Of a DNA stretch of 64,000 bases, positions 1 to 53,488 are shown piece by piece. How positions within the stretch are numbered: the first letter of the stretch is position 1; each line of letters starts with the position of its first letter. Source of the stretch: Carposina sasakii (Eukaryota > Arthropoda > Insecta > Lepidoptera > Carposinidae); assembly GCA_014607495.2 (NCBI GenBank), contig CP053149.1:14830120-14894119 (forward strand), given 5' to 3'. Under the pieces are notes generated by a model. It saw nothing but the letters and a program-made list of their open reading frames with translations. It was not told where the DNA came from and did not search any database. Position numbers and translations under genes: made by a program.

Positions 1-462
1 GATTGGTTTTGATTGGTCATAGCCAAATTTGAAGAGGATAGGAATTTTATTGCTATCGTGCGCGTATTTTGCTCTGTGTGTATCTTGGATGTTATCTGTG
101 TTGACATGTTGTTGCTAAGATGGTGACTCCTAAATGAAGCTGTGTCTAGCCGGATATAAAGGAATTCGATAGTACTGTCAAAAAGAGTAGAAAAAAGAAT
201 ATATGAAATAGATTGTACTACGTCGGAAGTGACGTTTATTTAACTCTAATATGCTTTTGAATTCTTTATAGCATAAGAATTATTAATGAATTTGATGATA
301 CTTATACATATTATAATTATATTATTATTACAATATGTTAATGCGTAGTAGGTAGGTATGGAATAAAGGCATTCCAAGGGAATAGTTGGAACATACAATA
401 TACCTATATCTCATTTTATCGATTATCGATAATTAATTTAATATTATCTTTGTCAAAACAAC
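1..462. other. AT-rich stretch, nothing recognised
   Basis: No coding block, tRNA or repeat that I can name. Confidence 0.6.
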
Positions 463-534
463 AGGTTCCACCGAGATTTGAACTCGGATCGCTGGATTCA
501 AAGTCCAGAGTGCTAACCATTACACCATGGAACC
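463..534 (-). tRNA. tRNA-Gln: tRNA-Gln (anticodon TTG)
   Basis: 72 nt on the minus strand. The acceptor stem GGTTCCA pairs with TGGAACC, with discriminator T. The D arm contains box A-like TGGTGTAATGG, the anticodon stem is CTGGA/TCCAG with loop CTTTGAA (anticodon TTG), and the T arm is CCGAG/CTCGG with box B GTTCAAATC. A short T run (GTTTTG) follows the 3' end as Pol III stop. The sequence is identical to the plus-strand gene at 9367-9438. Confidence 0.95.
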
Positions 535-1243
535 GCTTGGGTAATGTGCCGAATTTGGTGGATATATGCGAAGACCTTTCACTCGCGACGTCGTTCAGCC
601 ACGATTCAGGTCAGAGCATCTTTAAGTGAAAGGTGAATCTCATAGTTTTTATGTAACACTTGTGTACACATGTAAATGTTTCATCGATTTAGGTATTTGT
701 ATGCATAGTCTACTGGTTCCTTTATGAAGCCGTTATTTAGGTACGAGTATTCTTTCAACTATCAATGAGGTTAGGTTCAAATCTGACAATGGACACATAG
801 GTGTACGTACATAGTAATTAGTAATCATAATTAGCTCTATCTATTGGTACTCTTGGCAAGCACTGGCTATATAAAAACTGCGTGGACTACAGAATGTAGC
901 TTATGTCCTTCTGCGTACTCTCAACTAATGTATGCAAAATTTCAATAAGATTGGTTGATTGAATATAGCATGGAAAATAAACAAACACACATAATTCCGC
1001 ATTTGTAATATTAGTTGGGATTCGCAACAAAAAAAAAACAAATGTACAATGACAACATAAATCCTTCAGGGCCGTATTTAGGGTCGGGACTTAGGGGCAC
1101 AATCTTACAATCCGCGGGGCGCAAATCGCCGCGGACAACGCGCTGCATCAATTATTCAACATACTGATTGCGTCCGAGTCGCACGTGGATCCTGCTGAAT
1201 TATATATTAGCGGCGATTTTGACTGGCCAGGGTCGAATTGTAT
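535..1243. other. Intergenic stretch, no gene seen
   Basis: AT-rich. A GC-rich patch near 1070-1160 shares the phrase GGGGCGCAAA with 15919-15930, so it is probably an old repeat fragment. Confidence 0.5.
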
Positions 1244-1313
1244 GTTTTTTTCTGTAATATTTTTTTATACGGACAATAGGCCTAACCTAATGAAAAATAT
1301 TACAGAAAAAAAC
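1244..1313. repeat. Perfect 21-bp inverted repeat (hairpin)
   Basis: Arms at 1244-1264 and 1293-1313 are exact reverse complements, separated by 28 bases. It abuts the truncated tRNA-Gln copy on its left side, which suggests an insertion that cut the tRNA copy or co-mobilised with it. Confidence 0.8.
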
Positions 1314-1320
1314 TACCAGA

Positions 1321-1365
1321 CGCTGGATTCAAAATCCAGAGTGCTAACCATTACACTATGGAACC
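1321..1365 (-). pseudogene. Truncated tRNA-Gln copy
   Basis: The minus strand carries the first 45 nt of the tRNA-Gln seen at 463-534 (acceptor 5' strand, D arm, anticodon arm with TTG). A few changes are present (CATAG for CATGG, GGATTTTGAA for GGACTTTGAA). Homology stops abruptly after the anticodon stem: there is no T arm and no 3' acceptor strand, so it cannot make a functional tRNA. Confidence 0.88.
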
Positions 1366-1996
1366 ACCTGAATAATATTATTTTAACTCTTGTTTTATCT
1401 CGAAAAATTATACCACTAAAACTACAAGAGACAGCCTAGGTGTTTAAATAACCTCAGAATAATTTCAATCAAGCCGTAGTACTTATGTAAATGTAGATTA
1501 AATCACACAAATTAATATTACAATAACATTTTGATTTCAATTTTTTTTGGTTATTACTGGCATTATTCTAGTTGGTACCAAGCTCAGTGCTCCCTAAATG
1601 CGCCCCTGTACTGCGTGATAACAGGCGTTTAGCGTCCAGTTCGCTCCCGAGGGACCTGCCTGCAAATATAACATTATTTCTTTTCACAAACATAACAGTG
1701 GGTTCACTGTAATCGAATATACTCGGGTTCTGTCTGATAGAATATTTTACTATAAGTATGATGATTGAAAAAATTGTCAGAGAAGATCTAAAAGTTAAGA
1801 TGGAGCCACACACGAGCGCCACTAGTGTTGAGCGACAAGATATTATGGTCTCGAATATAAAGTTCAGATTTCTGAAACATGTACCTATAGCTATCGTCAT
1901 TTTATCGCTACCAAATATCTGAAAATCCTTTCTTAGAGGGATCCCCTGAACTCTGCAAAACTCATAAAGCGTTGACTAGTTGATTGTTGTTTACCA

Positions 1997-2208
1997 GGAG
2001 GGCAATCGCGCTAAATGGGAACGTATTCTCCTTCACAACGAAACGTTTTTGTTATGTGTGTCCATTTCACATCTATTCACATTTTCAACGTCTTTCATTG
2101 CCTACAATGATGTCAAAATATTGTGCGATACGAAACGCGTCTAACATAACATTATTAATTGTGGTTTAGTTTTGGTAAATACGTTCAAAATTAGCGCGAT
2201 TGCCCTCC
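1997..2208. mobile_element. Fold-back element (MITE-like)
   Basis: Arms GGAGGGCAATCGCGCTAA at 1997-2014 and its exact reverse complement at 2191-2208. Similarity continues a little inward (GAACGTATT near both ends). No transposase frame inside, so it would be non-autonomous. Confidence 0.7.
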
Positions 2209-2214
2209 AGTAAC

Positions 2215-3918
2215 GAAAGAGTTCTAGGTACCAAGGTGGGCTGTTTATTAAAATGATTTCATCTGCTTCATACGCTTATAATTTTCATCTATATAATTAA
2301 ATTAAACCAATCAACCAATCGCGGGTTCCGTTTAGATGGTTCAGACCAATAACCATTAGCTTAATGATAGATCGATCATGTCAGTGCAAACAACGAGCAC
2401 TCATAAAGGACAAACAAACAAACAAACACTGTATGCAATGTATGTATCAGAATCAAGCCGGTTAATTGGATTAGCTTTTTAGTATCGGATTCCTATTTAT
2501 TGTATGACTAGTAGACGTCCGCAACAACGTGGACAGCGGGAAAAAACAAAATGTCGACAATTTTCATAGTGCTTTCATAGTAAATCAACAAGTAGACCTT
2601 CAATCTTTTAGAATGCACACCTACTGCTCTACTTAAATTACCCGTACTACTTACCCTTAATAAATACAGCTGTAAATGTACCCGAGATGTTCTGTAACCC
2701 AAGCTCCTTAGAGGGCGCCAAAATCGCTATACCTCAGCTAATGCCAAAATTGGATTAAGATCACTTCATCTTCATTACCATAATGCTGTATACTTAACTC
2801 CACAGTTATTTGTGAACTGTATCGCATTGCGCTCACGGTGTAAAATTGCTTGTCAAGTATTCTGAGCTAGTCATTTTGTTCCTAATTGATTTTGACATTA
2901 GAATGCTATGATATAGCTGGCATAAGACGTCTTGGTATAATGAAATGATAGGTATTTGGTTACTTTATAATTTACTTCATGGCGTGGGAAACCTTCGGGC
3001 TGCCTTTTCACCAGAGAGGTGAGTATTCTACGTTGCTGTATATACGTTCTTCTGCTATCCATCTTTATATATACTTAATATTATACTTAATTTATATCGT
3101 AGACTAATTAATAGGTACTTATGATCGGTGGGCCCCTCACCCGTAGTGTAGCATATGGCGGAAAGGCAGCCTGAGGCTGTCTTTAAGCACACAAATAATT
3201 TAACACTTGTAAAGACGTAGAACTAGAAAACAATGCCATTTTAGCGAAATAATTTCGCAAGCAATTGTTTCATCTTCTTCAAAGAGAGAGGTGTCAAGAT
3301 TCATAAAAGCCAATTAGGGCCAAATAGTCTCATAGTTTCAGGGCTGATGGGATCTTAGGGCAATCGAGGGAAATTTTCAAATAAGTATAATGTCTATACA
3401 TAATTATACAGGCAAATAATACAAAATGTATCTTTTATAATTATTTATTGAAGTGAATTAATATAATATACGTAACTCTTAATAACTACCACATAATGAT
3501 TGCACGTTTTCTCTTTGGATTCGTTATAATTTACATTATATACATCTTATCTAATATTGACTACACTAAAGCACAATTAAAATTTACAGTTATTAAACAA
3601 TTGTAAATAATACACAATTATTGTATTAAATTAATAATAGGTTTCGTATTTGGTATTGCTGTGATGTTAGAAATCAATGGGGTAATACGTGAATTGAATT
3701 TAAAATTAACAGATAACAAATTAACACTATCTATACATATAGGCAGTTTATTTACAGTTAATGATGCAGTTTATAACATTAATCCAATTCTAATATGAAA
3801 TTATAGGCAAAAAGTTATACCTATTTACATGTTATTTAATATTATTTAAGCCCGAATTATACACTGCAGTTGAAAACTTGTAGGAATTGAAAAATGTAAA
3901 ATATTTAGCATCCGTAGT
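2215..3918. other. Intergenic stretch, no gene seen
   Basis: AT-rich. Short open frames here have no codon-like composition or splice context. A patch at 2980-3200 is less AT-rich and may be an old repeat. Confidence 0.5.
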
Positions 3919-4176
3919 AGGTGGGTGAGATACAGCTCACATTTAAACGTCAAACTCAGGGAGCTCATAGGTTATATCTATACAAAATAAGCGAATGTAC
4001 CTCGCGTGTCACGCGTAAGAAGAGAATTTGTAACGAAAATGAGATGTTCTCGGGTCAGGACTATCCCTTTTTACATGCAAAATACATACATTTACTTTGT
4101 CTAGTTTATACATAGGTCTGTGGATTTGTCGCTCAAATGTGAGATATATATATATAAATATCTCTCGTACCCACCT
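3919..4176. mobile_element. Fold-back element, diverged copy of the 8999-9305 family
   Basis: Begins AGGTGGGTGAGATA and ends with an imperfect reverse complement TATCTCTCGTACCCACCT. The interior shares TTTAAACGTCAA, the GAGCT...TAT segment and CTTTGTCTAGTT with the element at 8999-9305. Confidence 0.65.
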
Positions 4177-4194
4177 CGTGCTATTGGTGCAGGT

Positions 4195-4312
4195 ATGCTG
4201 TAATAAAATATGCGCGAATATCTACCTGGGCAAATACCTCCCCATGGCAGTCTTATGGCGTGCCCTGGAGGAGGCCTACGTCCAGTAGTGGACTGTGATA
4301 GGCTGATGATGA
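4195..4312 (+). mobile_element. LINE 3' end (reverse transcriptase C-terminus and tail)
   Basis: Reads CCTGGGCAAATACC...TGGCGTGCCCTGGAGGAGG, encoding LWRALEEAYVQ and a stop, then a GATGATGATGAT tail. The same ending recurs at 8041-8275, 8505-8720, 10272-10480, 10982-11025 and 51056-51165. Coding ends like this, followed by short tandem tails, are typical of 5'-truncated non-LTR retrotransposons. Confidence 0.75.
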
Positions 4313-4785
4313 TGATAGTGTTACTTATAAAATAAGATGTCTTTGCTGTTATTGCATATACGGAATAATATTTGGAATGCTTTAATTTAATCAGTCATCA
4401 ACAAAATAAATTTGAATAAAAAAACACTATGCCAAATTGTAATAATTTTCTATACAAATATAACTAGTGATCTCATAAATACCGTAAATTTTATTTAATT
4501 TTAGACTGTTTAAATGTAACGTTACAGCCTCAGTTTTTTTTAAATGTTGAGATCAAAAATTCACATTTACAAAGCCTTCATTATGATTTTATGTTAGCTT
4601 AATTTATAAACAATATACCTAACTATAACTGGATATTTATTATTTTGTAACAGTTACATAACTATATACATTTTTAAATCTATATTTTATTATTTTAGTA
4701 ATTATTGAAATTGAGTTACAACTAAGTGAGTACGCAGCTTAATAACAATAGTTACGAAATGTTCCAATTTAAAAGTGTCACTGTG
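4313..4785. other. AT-rich stretch, nothing recognised
   Basis: No coding block, RNA or named repeat seen. Confidence 0.55.
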
Positions 4786-5078
4786 TAATTATCAGAGGTC
4801 GGAATTAGGTAGAGTCATTTATGTACTTGCACTGATTTCATACAGCGAAAGAATAAAGTGGATATGCCTCAAATTCCGGTATTAATTTTAAAGAGCAGAA
4901 ATTTTATGTTAATTATCTTTGTTTTATTTGTCTATCTCTGAGTGTTTTATTATTATTTATTTGTAATATTGTTGGCCACACGGGATTGTCCATTAGAAAT
5001 CCTGGGAAGGTCCACATTAATATCAACATTTCGATGCAAGTACATAAATGACTACCTAATTCCGACCTCTGGTAATTA
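4786..5078. mobile_element. Fold-back MITE with about 35-bp ends
   Basis: Left end CAGAGGTCGGAATTAGGTAG...TCATTTATGTACTTGCA is repeated in reverse complement at 5034-5072 with small indels. Flanked on both sides by TAATTA. No internal coding capacity. It lies just downstream of the zinc-finger gene and carries AATAAA hexamers on that gene's strand. Confidence 0.82.
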
Positions 5079-5519
5079 TTTATCTGCAACATAAACTGAA
5101 TAATACATAATCTGTTATCAAAATAATAGTATTTTGTTTGGAAATCTTTGGTAAATTAATTGCACTGGTACTTTAAAAAAATATTTTATACTATAAGTCG
5201 TTTTACAAATATTCATAATGTCGAAGTGTAGACCATGACAATAAACATGAGTACGCCATACTATGGTACAGGATTTACGTCCAGCGACTACGCTGCGATA
5301 CGACGCGACTGCACTGAGACGCGGTGCGACTACCACGACTTGATATTATGCAAATGTAGTTTTTGGTGCAAGATTTCTAAGAATTTTTCACAGGATTCTG
5401 ATCTGCCTACCCTACATCGGATCACATGAGCTTATTTAGATCTTTGGTAACCTGGCTACTTGACTAATATTCTTTGGTAGATTGCCTTAGCGCCAAGCGG
5501 GCGCGAAGGCGGTCGTCGT
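4946..5519 (-). other. Likely 3' untranslated region, with candidate polyadenylation signals
   Basis: Downstream of the stop on the minus strand I see no further coding block. The first AATAAA hexamers in transcript order are at 4961-4956, 4951-4946 and 4928-4923, all inside the fold-back element at 4786-5078. If used, the mRNA would end inside that mobile element. Hexamers are frequent in AT-rich DNA, so this is only a candidate. Confidence 0.35.
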
Positions 5520-48061
<42,542 letters not shown>

Positions 48062-48709
48062 CTGGGAACAAATTGAAGACATTATTTTATTGTGTAGATA
48101 TTACTAAAATTGGTATATATTGGTGAATGCTTAACTTCGAAAGGATAATTGGGTGATATGATGATGGAAATAACGCTAGAATTACGGTTACGGACATAAT
48201 AGAGAATATTCTAGAGACAAAGAATAGTTTGCAAGTTGGAATGAGCAATCTCATCTTGGAAAATGATGAAACTTGGAAAGAGGTTAAATTTCTTATAGAG
48301 CTTTCTTGGTTTTAAATACTTCATCAAAAATTGATGCTGGTGCGTAATGGTGAAGCAATAAAAGGTCATAAATGAAATTTCAAAAACAGAATCATGGTGA
48401 GCCTTTTGAAAAAATAATCAAGAGCTTTATCCGGAGGAAATCATGTGACCATTAAACGGTTGTAATGAGTAACGCAAACCCGTATCAGTTGCATATTGAA
48501 TAATATTAATGTGTACACTGTAATGTAACGCGATATGGACAATGTAAGTTGCATCAATCATGCATGATGAATGATGAATGTATGGAAGTGACTAAGATGA
48601 TGTATCTACCTACATACATACATATAGTCACCACGCCCATTATCCCCCAATGAGGCTGGGCAGAAGTGTCCTGCAAATTACACACCCACTTTTCACCAGT
48701 TAGCCTATA
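48062..48709. other. Upstream flank, repeat scrap
   Basis: 48619-48690 (ATAGTCACCACGCCCATTAT...AATTACACACCCACT) recurs in reverse complement at 62264-62340. Otherwise nothing recognised. Confidence 0.5.
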
Positions 48710-49207
48710 CAGGGTGGAAGTGACAGCCAGGCAAATATTGATATGGCGACTTCAGACCATGACCAGATTTTGGTAAATAAATAAATTATTCTGAAACCAC
48801 TGAAAATTTTCGCAGGAAAATTCCAAAATTTTCTGACATTTTTTAAACTTTTTTCAGGAAAAAAATTGTGTAGTTCGCTTAAGTGGGTCTTAGATAATGA
48901 CTTAAAAACGAAAAAAAATCCTATGAATTATTTAAAAAAAAGATGGGCCAAAAAAAGTTCATAATAATCAGTATTAACCCCAATGGAGAGTCACAAGTGG
49001 TCTAAAAAACAGTAATGTATCACACAGTAACCAATAAGCCCATTTAACTAGTCACAGGATCGCCCGATACAATTGGCGCGAAAAGCAAACATTGCGGATA
49101 ATCAAATTAAAAATGCATTTCCTGCGAGTAATGACACTGTCGTATAACTCAACACAATGGTACTTGTTCAGTATACCAGTATTTGCCTAGCTGTCACACA
49201 CATCCTG
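48710..49207. mobile_element. MITE copy 1, GACAGCCAGGCAAATATTG family
   Basis: Starts CAGGGTGGAAGTGACAGCCA after TATA and ends CAGTATTTGCCTAGCTGTCA...CATCCTG before TATA. The interior shares GAGAGTCACAAGTG, AACCAATAAGCC and GTCACAGGATCG with 49413-49860. Confidence 0.85.
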
Positions 49208-49412
49208 TATATTATACTATATCCTTTACTAAAGTAGGTACTTAGGGCTCTTTAGTCAACTCATCTCGCTTCAAACTCATCTCGCGGGATGATACTTGAC
49301 AGTATTCAAAACGATGCATGCGGCGCAGTAGGACATATTATTGTACCTGTAGGTACGAGTATGTCTTGTACCATAGCGTTCGATAGATGGGAAATAATAT
49401 CTAGAATATATA

Positions 49413-49860
49413 CAGCGTGTTCGTGACAGCCAGGCAAATATTGATACCAATTCTGATGCAGAAAACACTGAAAATTTTCTCAGGAAAATTCCAAAACTTT
49501 CCTGACATCTTTTTCATATTTTTAGAAAAAAAATAGTTCAGTTCGTTTAATTAGCCTTAGTAAAGTAAAAAAAAAATTAACGTTTGGATGATTTTCGAAA
49601 AAAAAGTTGTCCTCAAAACAGTTAAAATAACTGGTCAACCCTAATGGAGAGTCACAAGTGATCCAACAGCAATGTGTCACACAATAACCAATAAGCCGAT
49701 TTAATTAGTCACAGGATCGTCCGATACAATTGGCGCGGAGAGCAAATATTACTGATAATCAAATAAAAAATACATTTCTTGCGAGTAATAACACTGTTGT
49801 ATAACAACACAATGGTACTTATTCTGCATTTCAGTATTTGCCTGGCTGTCACCCACACCC
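49413..49860. mobile_element. MITE copy 2, GACAGCCAGGCAAATATTG family
   Basis: Starts CAGCGTGTTCGTGACAGCCA and ends TTGCCTGGCTGTCACCCACA CCC. Same interior order as copy 1. It shares its right-hand TATA with the next element. Confidence 0.85.
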
Positions 49861-49864
49861 TATA

Positions 49865-50124
49865 CAGGGTGTAACAAAAAGGGTATGTTAAGCGAAAAGC
49901 TACGTAAATAGCCCACTGTAGAGAACCTATCCAAGAAATTTGAGACTCGAAATCACATGTTTATTTTTCAAGATTGTATGAAAATTCCTGAGATATTTAA
50001 AAATTCTCCATACTATCGGGAAAAATAAACATGTGATTTCGAGTCTCAAATTTTGTGGATAGGTTCTCTACAGTAGGCTATTTACGTAGCTTTTCGCTTA
50101 ACGTACCCTTTTTGTTACACCCTG
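49865..50124. mobile_element. Intact 260-bp fold-back MITE, CAGGGTGTAAC family
   Basis: Ends CAGGGTGTAACAAAAAGGGT and its reverse complement. Almost the whole element is a hairpin (arms over 100 bp with AAATCACATGTTTATTTTTC and its complement). Flanked by TATA at 49861-49864 and 50125-50128. Same family as 6490-6957. Confidence 0.95.
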
Positions 50125-50740
50125 TATAGGCGTCAATTAAGAGCTTTAAAAGTCCAAAAAAGGGAAAATGCTTTTAGGCGCGATTGGTCCAATGGTGTAA
50201 AAATATGCATGAATAGAGTATAAAAATAACTGACGTTTTAACAAAAAATGTATAGGTGATTAATAAGTAATCAATCAATCGTGTAGGCTTAAAAGAAAGA
50301 GATACGGTGCTTCCTATCATTCCGGACTTGATAGTGTGGCTATACTGCGTAGCTGGGAAGTTAGGCCGTCGAGATTTTAATACATTTTTGACCAAGTCTC
50401 ACAATGAGAATAAGTTGTTAGTATTATGAGAATATCTTCTAGAGCTAGAGGTTTGAACGGTTTTAATTTATATACGTACCGATAAAAAAAAATCGGAAAA
50501 TTCCATTTCATCAAGTGAGAGTCGCTTTGTCTCACTTGTCATTTTAGAGTGACTTTGTTTTAATCTGTACATCTTTTGAAGTCCGGCGGAAGAGATAGCA
50601 TAGGTACTATACTATAATGTTGTCATCATGTCGCTTGTTGCGTAAACACTAGCGACTCAAACAACGGCTGTGATGTACCTACCTACTATTGCATCATTAA
50701 TTTTAAAACATTCCATTAATTTATTTAACTAGGACATTTT
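50125..50740. other. Upstream flank, no gene seen
   Basis: AT-rich, nothing recognised. Confidence 0.5.
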
Positions 50741-50760
50741 CACCAACCCGCTTGCCCAGC

Positions 50761-51055
50761 AATGTGGAGCATGTGGAGAGAATGAGTGAAAGTAGACTGA
50801 CAAAGAAAGTGTACAACGGAAGAGTGGATGGAAGGGTTGGAAGGGGAAGAACTCGCCGGACTTTCACCGATCAAATTGGTGAAATTCTAAAGAAAGGTCA
50901 GGTCAAGAGTACCCTAAACCGACGAGCGTGCATGAAAAATGTCATGAAAGTAGATGAAGCGAAAGAGGTGTGTCAGGATCGTAGCAAATGGAGATCCGTG
51001 ATCTCTGCCTACCCCTCCGGGAAAGAGGTGTGATTATTATGTATGTATGTATGTA
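50761..51055 (+). pseudogene. 5'-truncated LINE insertion (reverse-transcriptase C-terminus)
   Basis: 295 bp with an open frame through 51033: GRVGRGRTRRTFTDQIGEIL...EVCQDRSKWRSVISAYPSG. This RGR.RRTW.D...DR..WR pattern is the C-terminal end of LINE reverse transcriptases. It ends in a (TATG)n tail and is flanked by an exact 12-bp duplication, CGCTTGCCCAGC, at 50749-50760 and 51056-51067. It is inserted inside an older LINE tail. This explains the 93-codon frame, which is not a host gene. Confidence 0.88.
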
Positions 51056-51165
51056 CGCTTGCCCAGCGTGATGACTATGGGCAAAACCCCCCTATGGCCT
51101 TGTGGTGTGCCCTGGCGGAGGCCTACGTCCAGTAGTGGACTGCAATAGGCTGAAGAAGAAGGACA
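51056..51165 (+). mobile_element. Older LINE tail split by the insertion
   Basis: CGCTTGCCCAGCGTGATGAC, GGGCAAAACCCCCC, GTGCCCTGGCGGAGGCCTAC and an AGAAGAAGG tail continue the piece at 50741-50760 (CACCAACCCG). Confidence 0.8.
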
Positions 51166-51433
51166 TTTTTATGATTAACGATATATTTTAGAAGTAGAAT
51201 AGAGTTCAACGTCATAGAGTATTGCTTACCTAGTTCGTTTCCGCATAATTTCCCGTGTTCGTGTATTATCTTGGTATTACTATAAAAAATCTGGAAATTC
51301 CAGTTATGGCATGATTTCAAGATATCGTTACACTAGATTCATATCTCTCGTATAACACATGTTCAATGTTTGGATCGTAAGGTACGAGTACAATTATGAA
51401 ATCAACAGTGACACTCTTTATTGGCGGCTTGAC

Positions 51434-51665
51434 GGCCGATTGGTGTAGTTGGTAGTGGCCCTGCCTGCGACGCCATAGGTCCTGGGTTCGAATCCCGGTA
51501 GGTGCAAACATTGACAATGAATATCGATGTTTGTTTCAGAGTCATGGATGTTTCTATATTTATCTATGTACTCGTATTGATATACCGTTGCTTAGTACCC
51601 GCTACACAAGACCTTAGGAATCTTAATGTGGGACTATGTCAATTTGTTGTGAAGTGTGTGAATAT
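51434..51665 (+). mobile_element. SINE with tRNA-like head
   Basis: The head GGCCGATTGGTGTAGTTGGT...GGTCCTGGGTTCGAATCCCG (51434-51506) has a box A-like TGGTGTAGTTGG and a perfect box B GGTTCGAATCC with T-arm pairing. The body CAGAGTCATGGATGTTTCTA...CGTTGCTTAGTACCC...GTTGTGAAGTGTGTGA recurs at 63231-63362 without the head. Transcribed by Pol III if active (family knowledge). Confidence 0.85.
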
Positions 51666-52472
51666 TTATTTATTTTATTTTAAAATAAATTTTAAGAAAT
51701 GAGATGGGTTTTATGTGATCTCAAATATAGGTATAATATCAATCAAATACTGACTTTCATTAGTTAATTCTATTTACAGAAGTTTTGATCAAACCCGTAT
51801 TGTTTAGGTAGTTCAGTGTATTATTGTTTTTTTGTTTAAATTTTTGATACATTCGATTGGTTTTGATAAAGAACGAGTTTAACCATGGAGAAAAATTTGT
51901 AAACCTATATATATACTCTCAGCATACACACTTGCAACGTGTAACATCATATAGGTACAATTTTATGAACATAAAAGGTGTATTTACTTACATTACATGA
52001 ATTTACCATCATCAACGTGTAACAAATTTTGTTTTCAAAAATGCCTTGCTAGATAAGAGCTGTGTGATCGATTACAGTATCAGACATAGTATTTAGGTAA
52101 TCACTGCTAGAAGTAACAAGATATTAACATGTAATCGCATTTATCGCGAGGGATTACATGCAATAATGATAAGACAGTGACAAAATTATTTTAAAATAGT
52201 TTTTGAAATGTATAGGTTATGAATTCGTTATACGCTTCATTAATATTATTTTATTAAAGCAATATTAAGAATCAACCCATTTTAAGGTGTAATTTTAAAT
52301 ATAGCTGATATGGAAGACTACCGAAAAAACTAGTGCGACATATCCATCTTCGCAAGTATTTGCCGAGGCAGGATGTGTGGACTCGAAGATGTGAAGCGTG
52401 TGCACAGCTATTAAAAAATATTGTCCCCAAAAAAGTTGAGATTGTTGACCTAATGCCTTCTAACTACACTAA
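51666..52472. other. Upstream flank, no gene seen
   Basis: AT-rich, nothing recognised. Confidence 0.5.
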
Positions 52473-52633
52473 AATATTATGGGTTAGTTCCTGAGGGCTC
52501 CGGTTCCTGAGGCACCCAATCCAGAGGGACCCGAATATTTAGCTAAACTACTAGTTAATTAGAAAAATAAATCGGGTCCCTCCGGAACGGGTGCCTCAGG
52601 AACCGGGGCCCTTAGGAACGAACCCAATATTAT
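52473..52633. mobile_element. hAT-like MITE with 8-bp target duplication
   Basis: 145-bp element at 52481-52625 with imperfect reverse-complement ends of about 50 bp (GGGTTAGTTCCTGAGGGCTC / ...CTTAGGAACGAACCC). AATATTAT is duplicated exactly at 52473-52480 and 52626-52633. An 8-bp duplication is the hallmark of hAT transposition. Confidence 0.92.
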
Positions 52634-52674
52634 CACCTCAATAAAATCATTTAGTTACAAAATCGAGGACGAAG

Positions 52675-52860
52675 TAGCACGCGCGGAGACAGGATAAGCG
52701 AGATAAGGACAGGGACAATCAGTGCATCCCGAAGGAAGAGAGCGATTCGTTGGCGCCACGGCGGCGGCGCAGGCGCAGGCAAATGCCACTGATTGTAGGA
52801 AGTGCGCGATTTAGCACGATCAAGTTCAGATTCGGAGGACAGTGAGTGGTGCTAATATGA
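52675..52860. promoter_or_regulatory. CpG-rich block, possible promoter or enhancer
   Basis: GC-rich with GGCGCCACGGCGGCGGCGCA and insect initiator-like TCAGTG on both strands (near 52720 and 52790). It lies upstream of the zinc-finger gene but no first exon could be tied to it. Confidence 0.3.
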
Positions 52861-53122
52861 TTTTAAGAGATGAATAATAATATGTGTGAATTAGAAACTG
52901 TATCTGTATAATTATATAAATAATGAGTTGCGGAAATAACAGTTAATCCATTCGTCGTCTATAAACGGTGAAAATTGTACTCTCTGCAAAATATATTTTG
53001 TACATTATCAAACGTTAATGATTATACATATAAACGTATAATAGTGTAACCATCGTCGGAGCTATAACGTAAAAATCTGTTTTAGACTTTCAGGTTGAGC
53101 CCCACTTTTGCAATCGTACATA
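52861..53122. other. Upstream flank, nothing recognised
   Basis: AT-rich. Confidence 0.5.
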
Positions 53123-53488
53123 CAGGGTGATTTTTGGTCGTCAACGTTTCCGAAAACTACGGAATCTCCTCATCATCACGATCATTTTTCTCAATTAAAG
53201 CATACCTGGGGAGTGTCTGGTTTCCAAAATATTAGGGTCCAAAGTTGAGTAAATATACTGCGTTCTTCTGCATATATGCACATTGACGCGTGTAGCAAGA
53301 TTTTTTCACGACAAATAATATTAATATCTGTCTATGAAAAAACTAGCATAAACACTGGACACTATAAGTTTCGCCCGATCAAGTAAAAAAAATTACATCA
53401 TATCCCTGCATTTTTTGGCATAATCTTACTTTATTAGATCTATAGAGTATGTACCTTTCGTTAACGGTGGCAACGAAAAAACACCCTG
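53123..53488 (-). mobile_element. MITE, TACAGGGTG...CACCCTGT family, complete copy
   Basis: Starts CAGGGTGATTTTTGGTCGTC and ends GTGGCAACGAAAAAACACCC TG. Full-length relative of 42558 and 63445, in the opposite orientation. Confidence 0.88.

Noticed and set aside
50752..51033. 93-codon frame as a small host gene
   Set aside because: It is a LINE C-terminus flanked by a 12-bp target duplication.
51226..51320. Another upstream exon of the zinc-finger gene (minus strand, ending GAACTAG|GTAAGC in phase 1)
   Set aside because: Donor and phase would fit the exon at 48061, but the residues are AT-codon-rich with no family features and the block lies between two mobile elements. Too weak to annotate; RNA-seq junction 51227^48061 would revive it.
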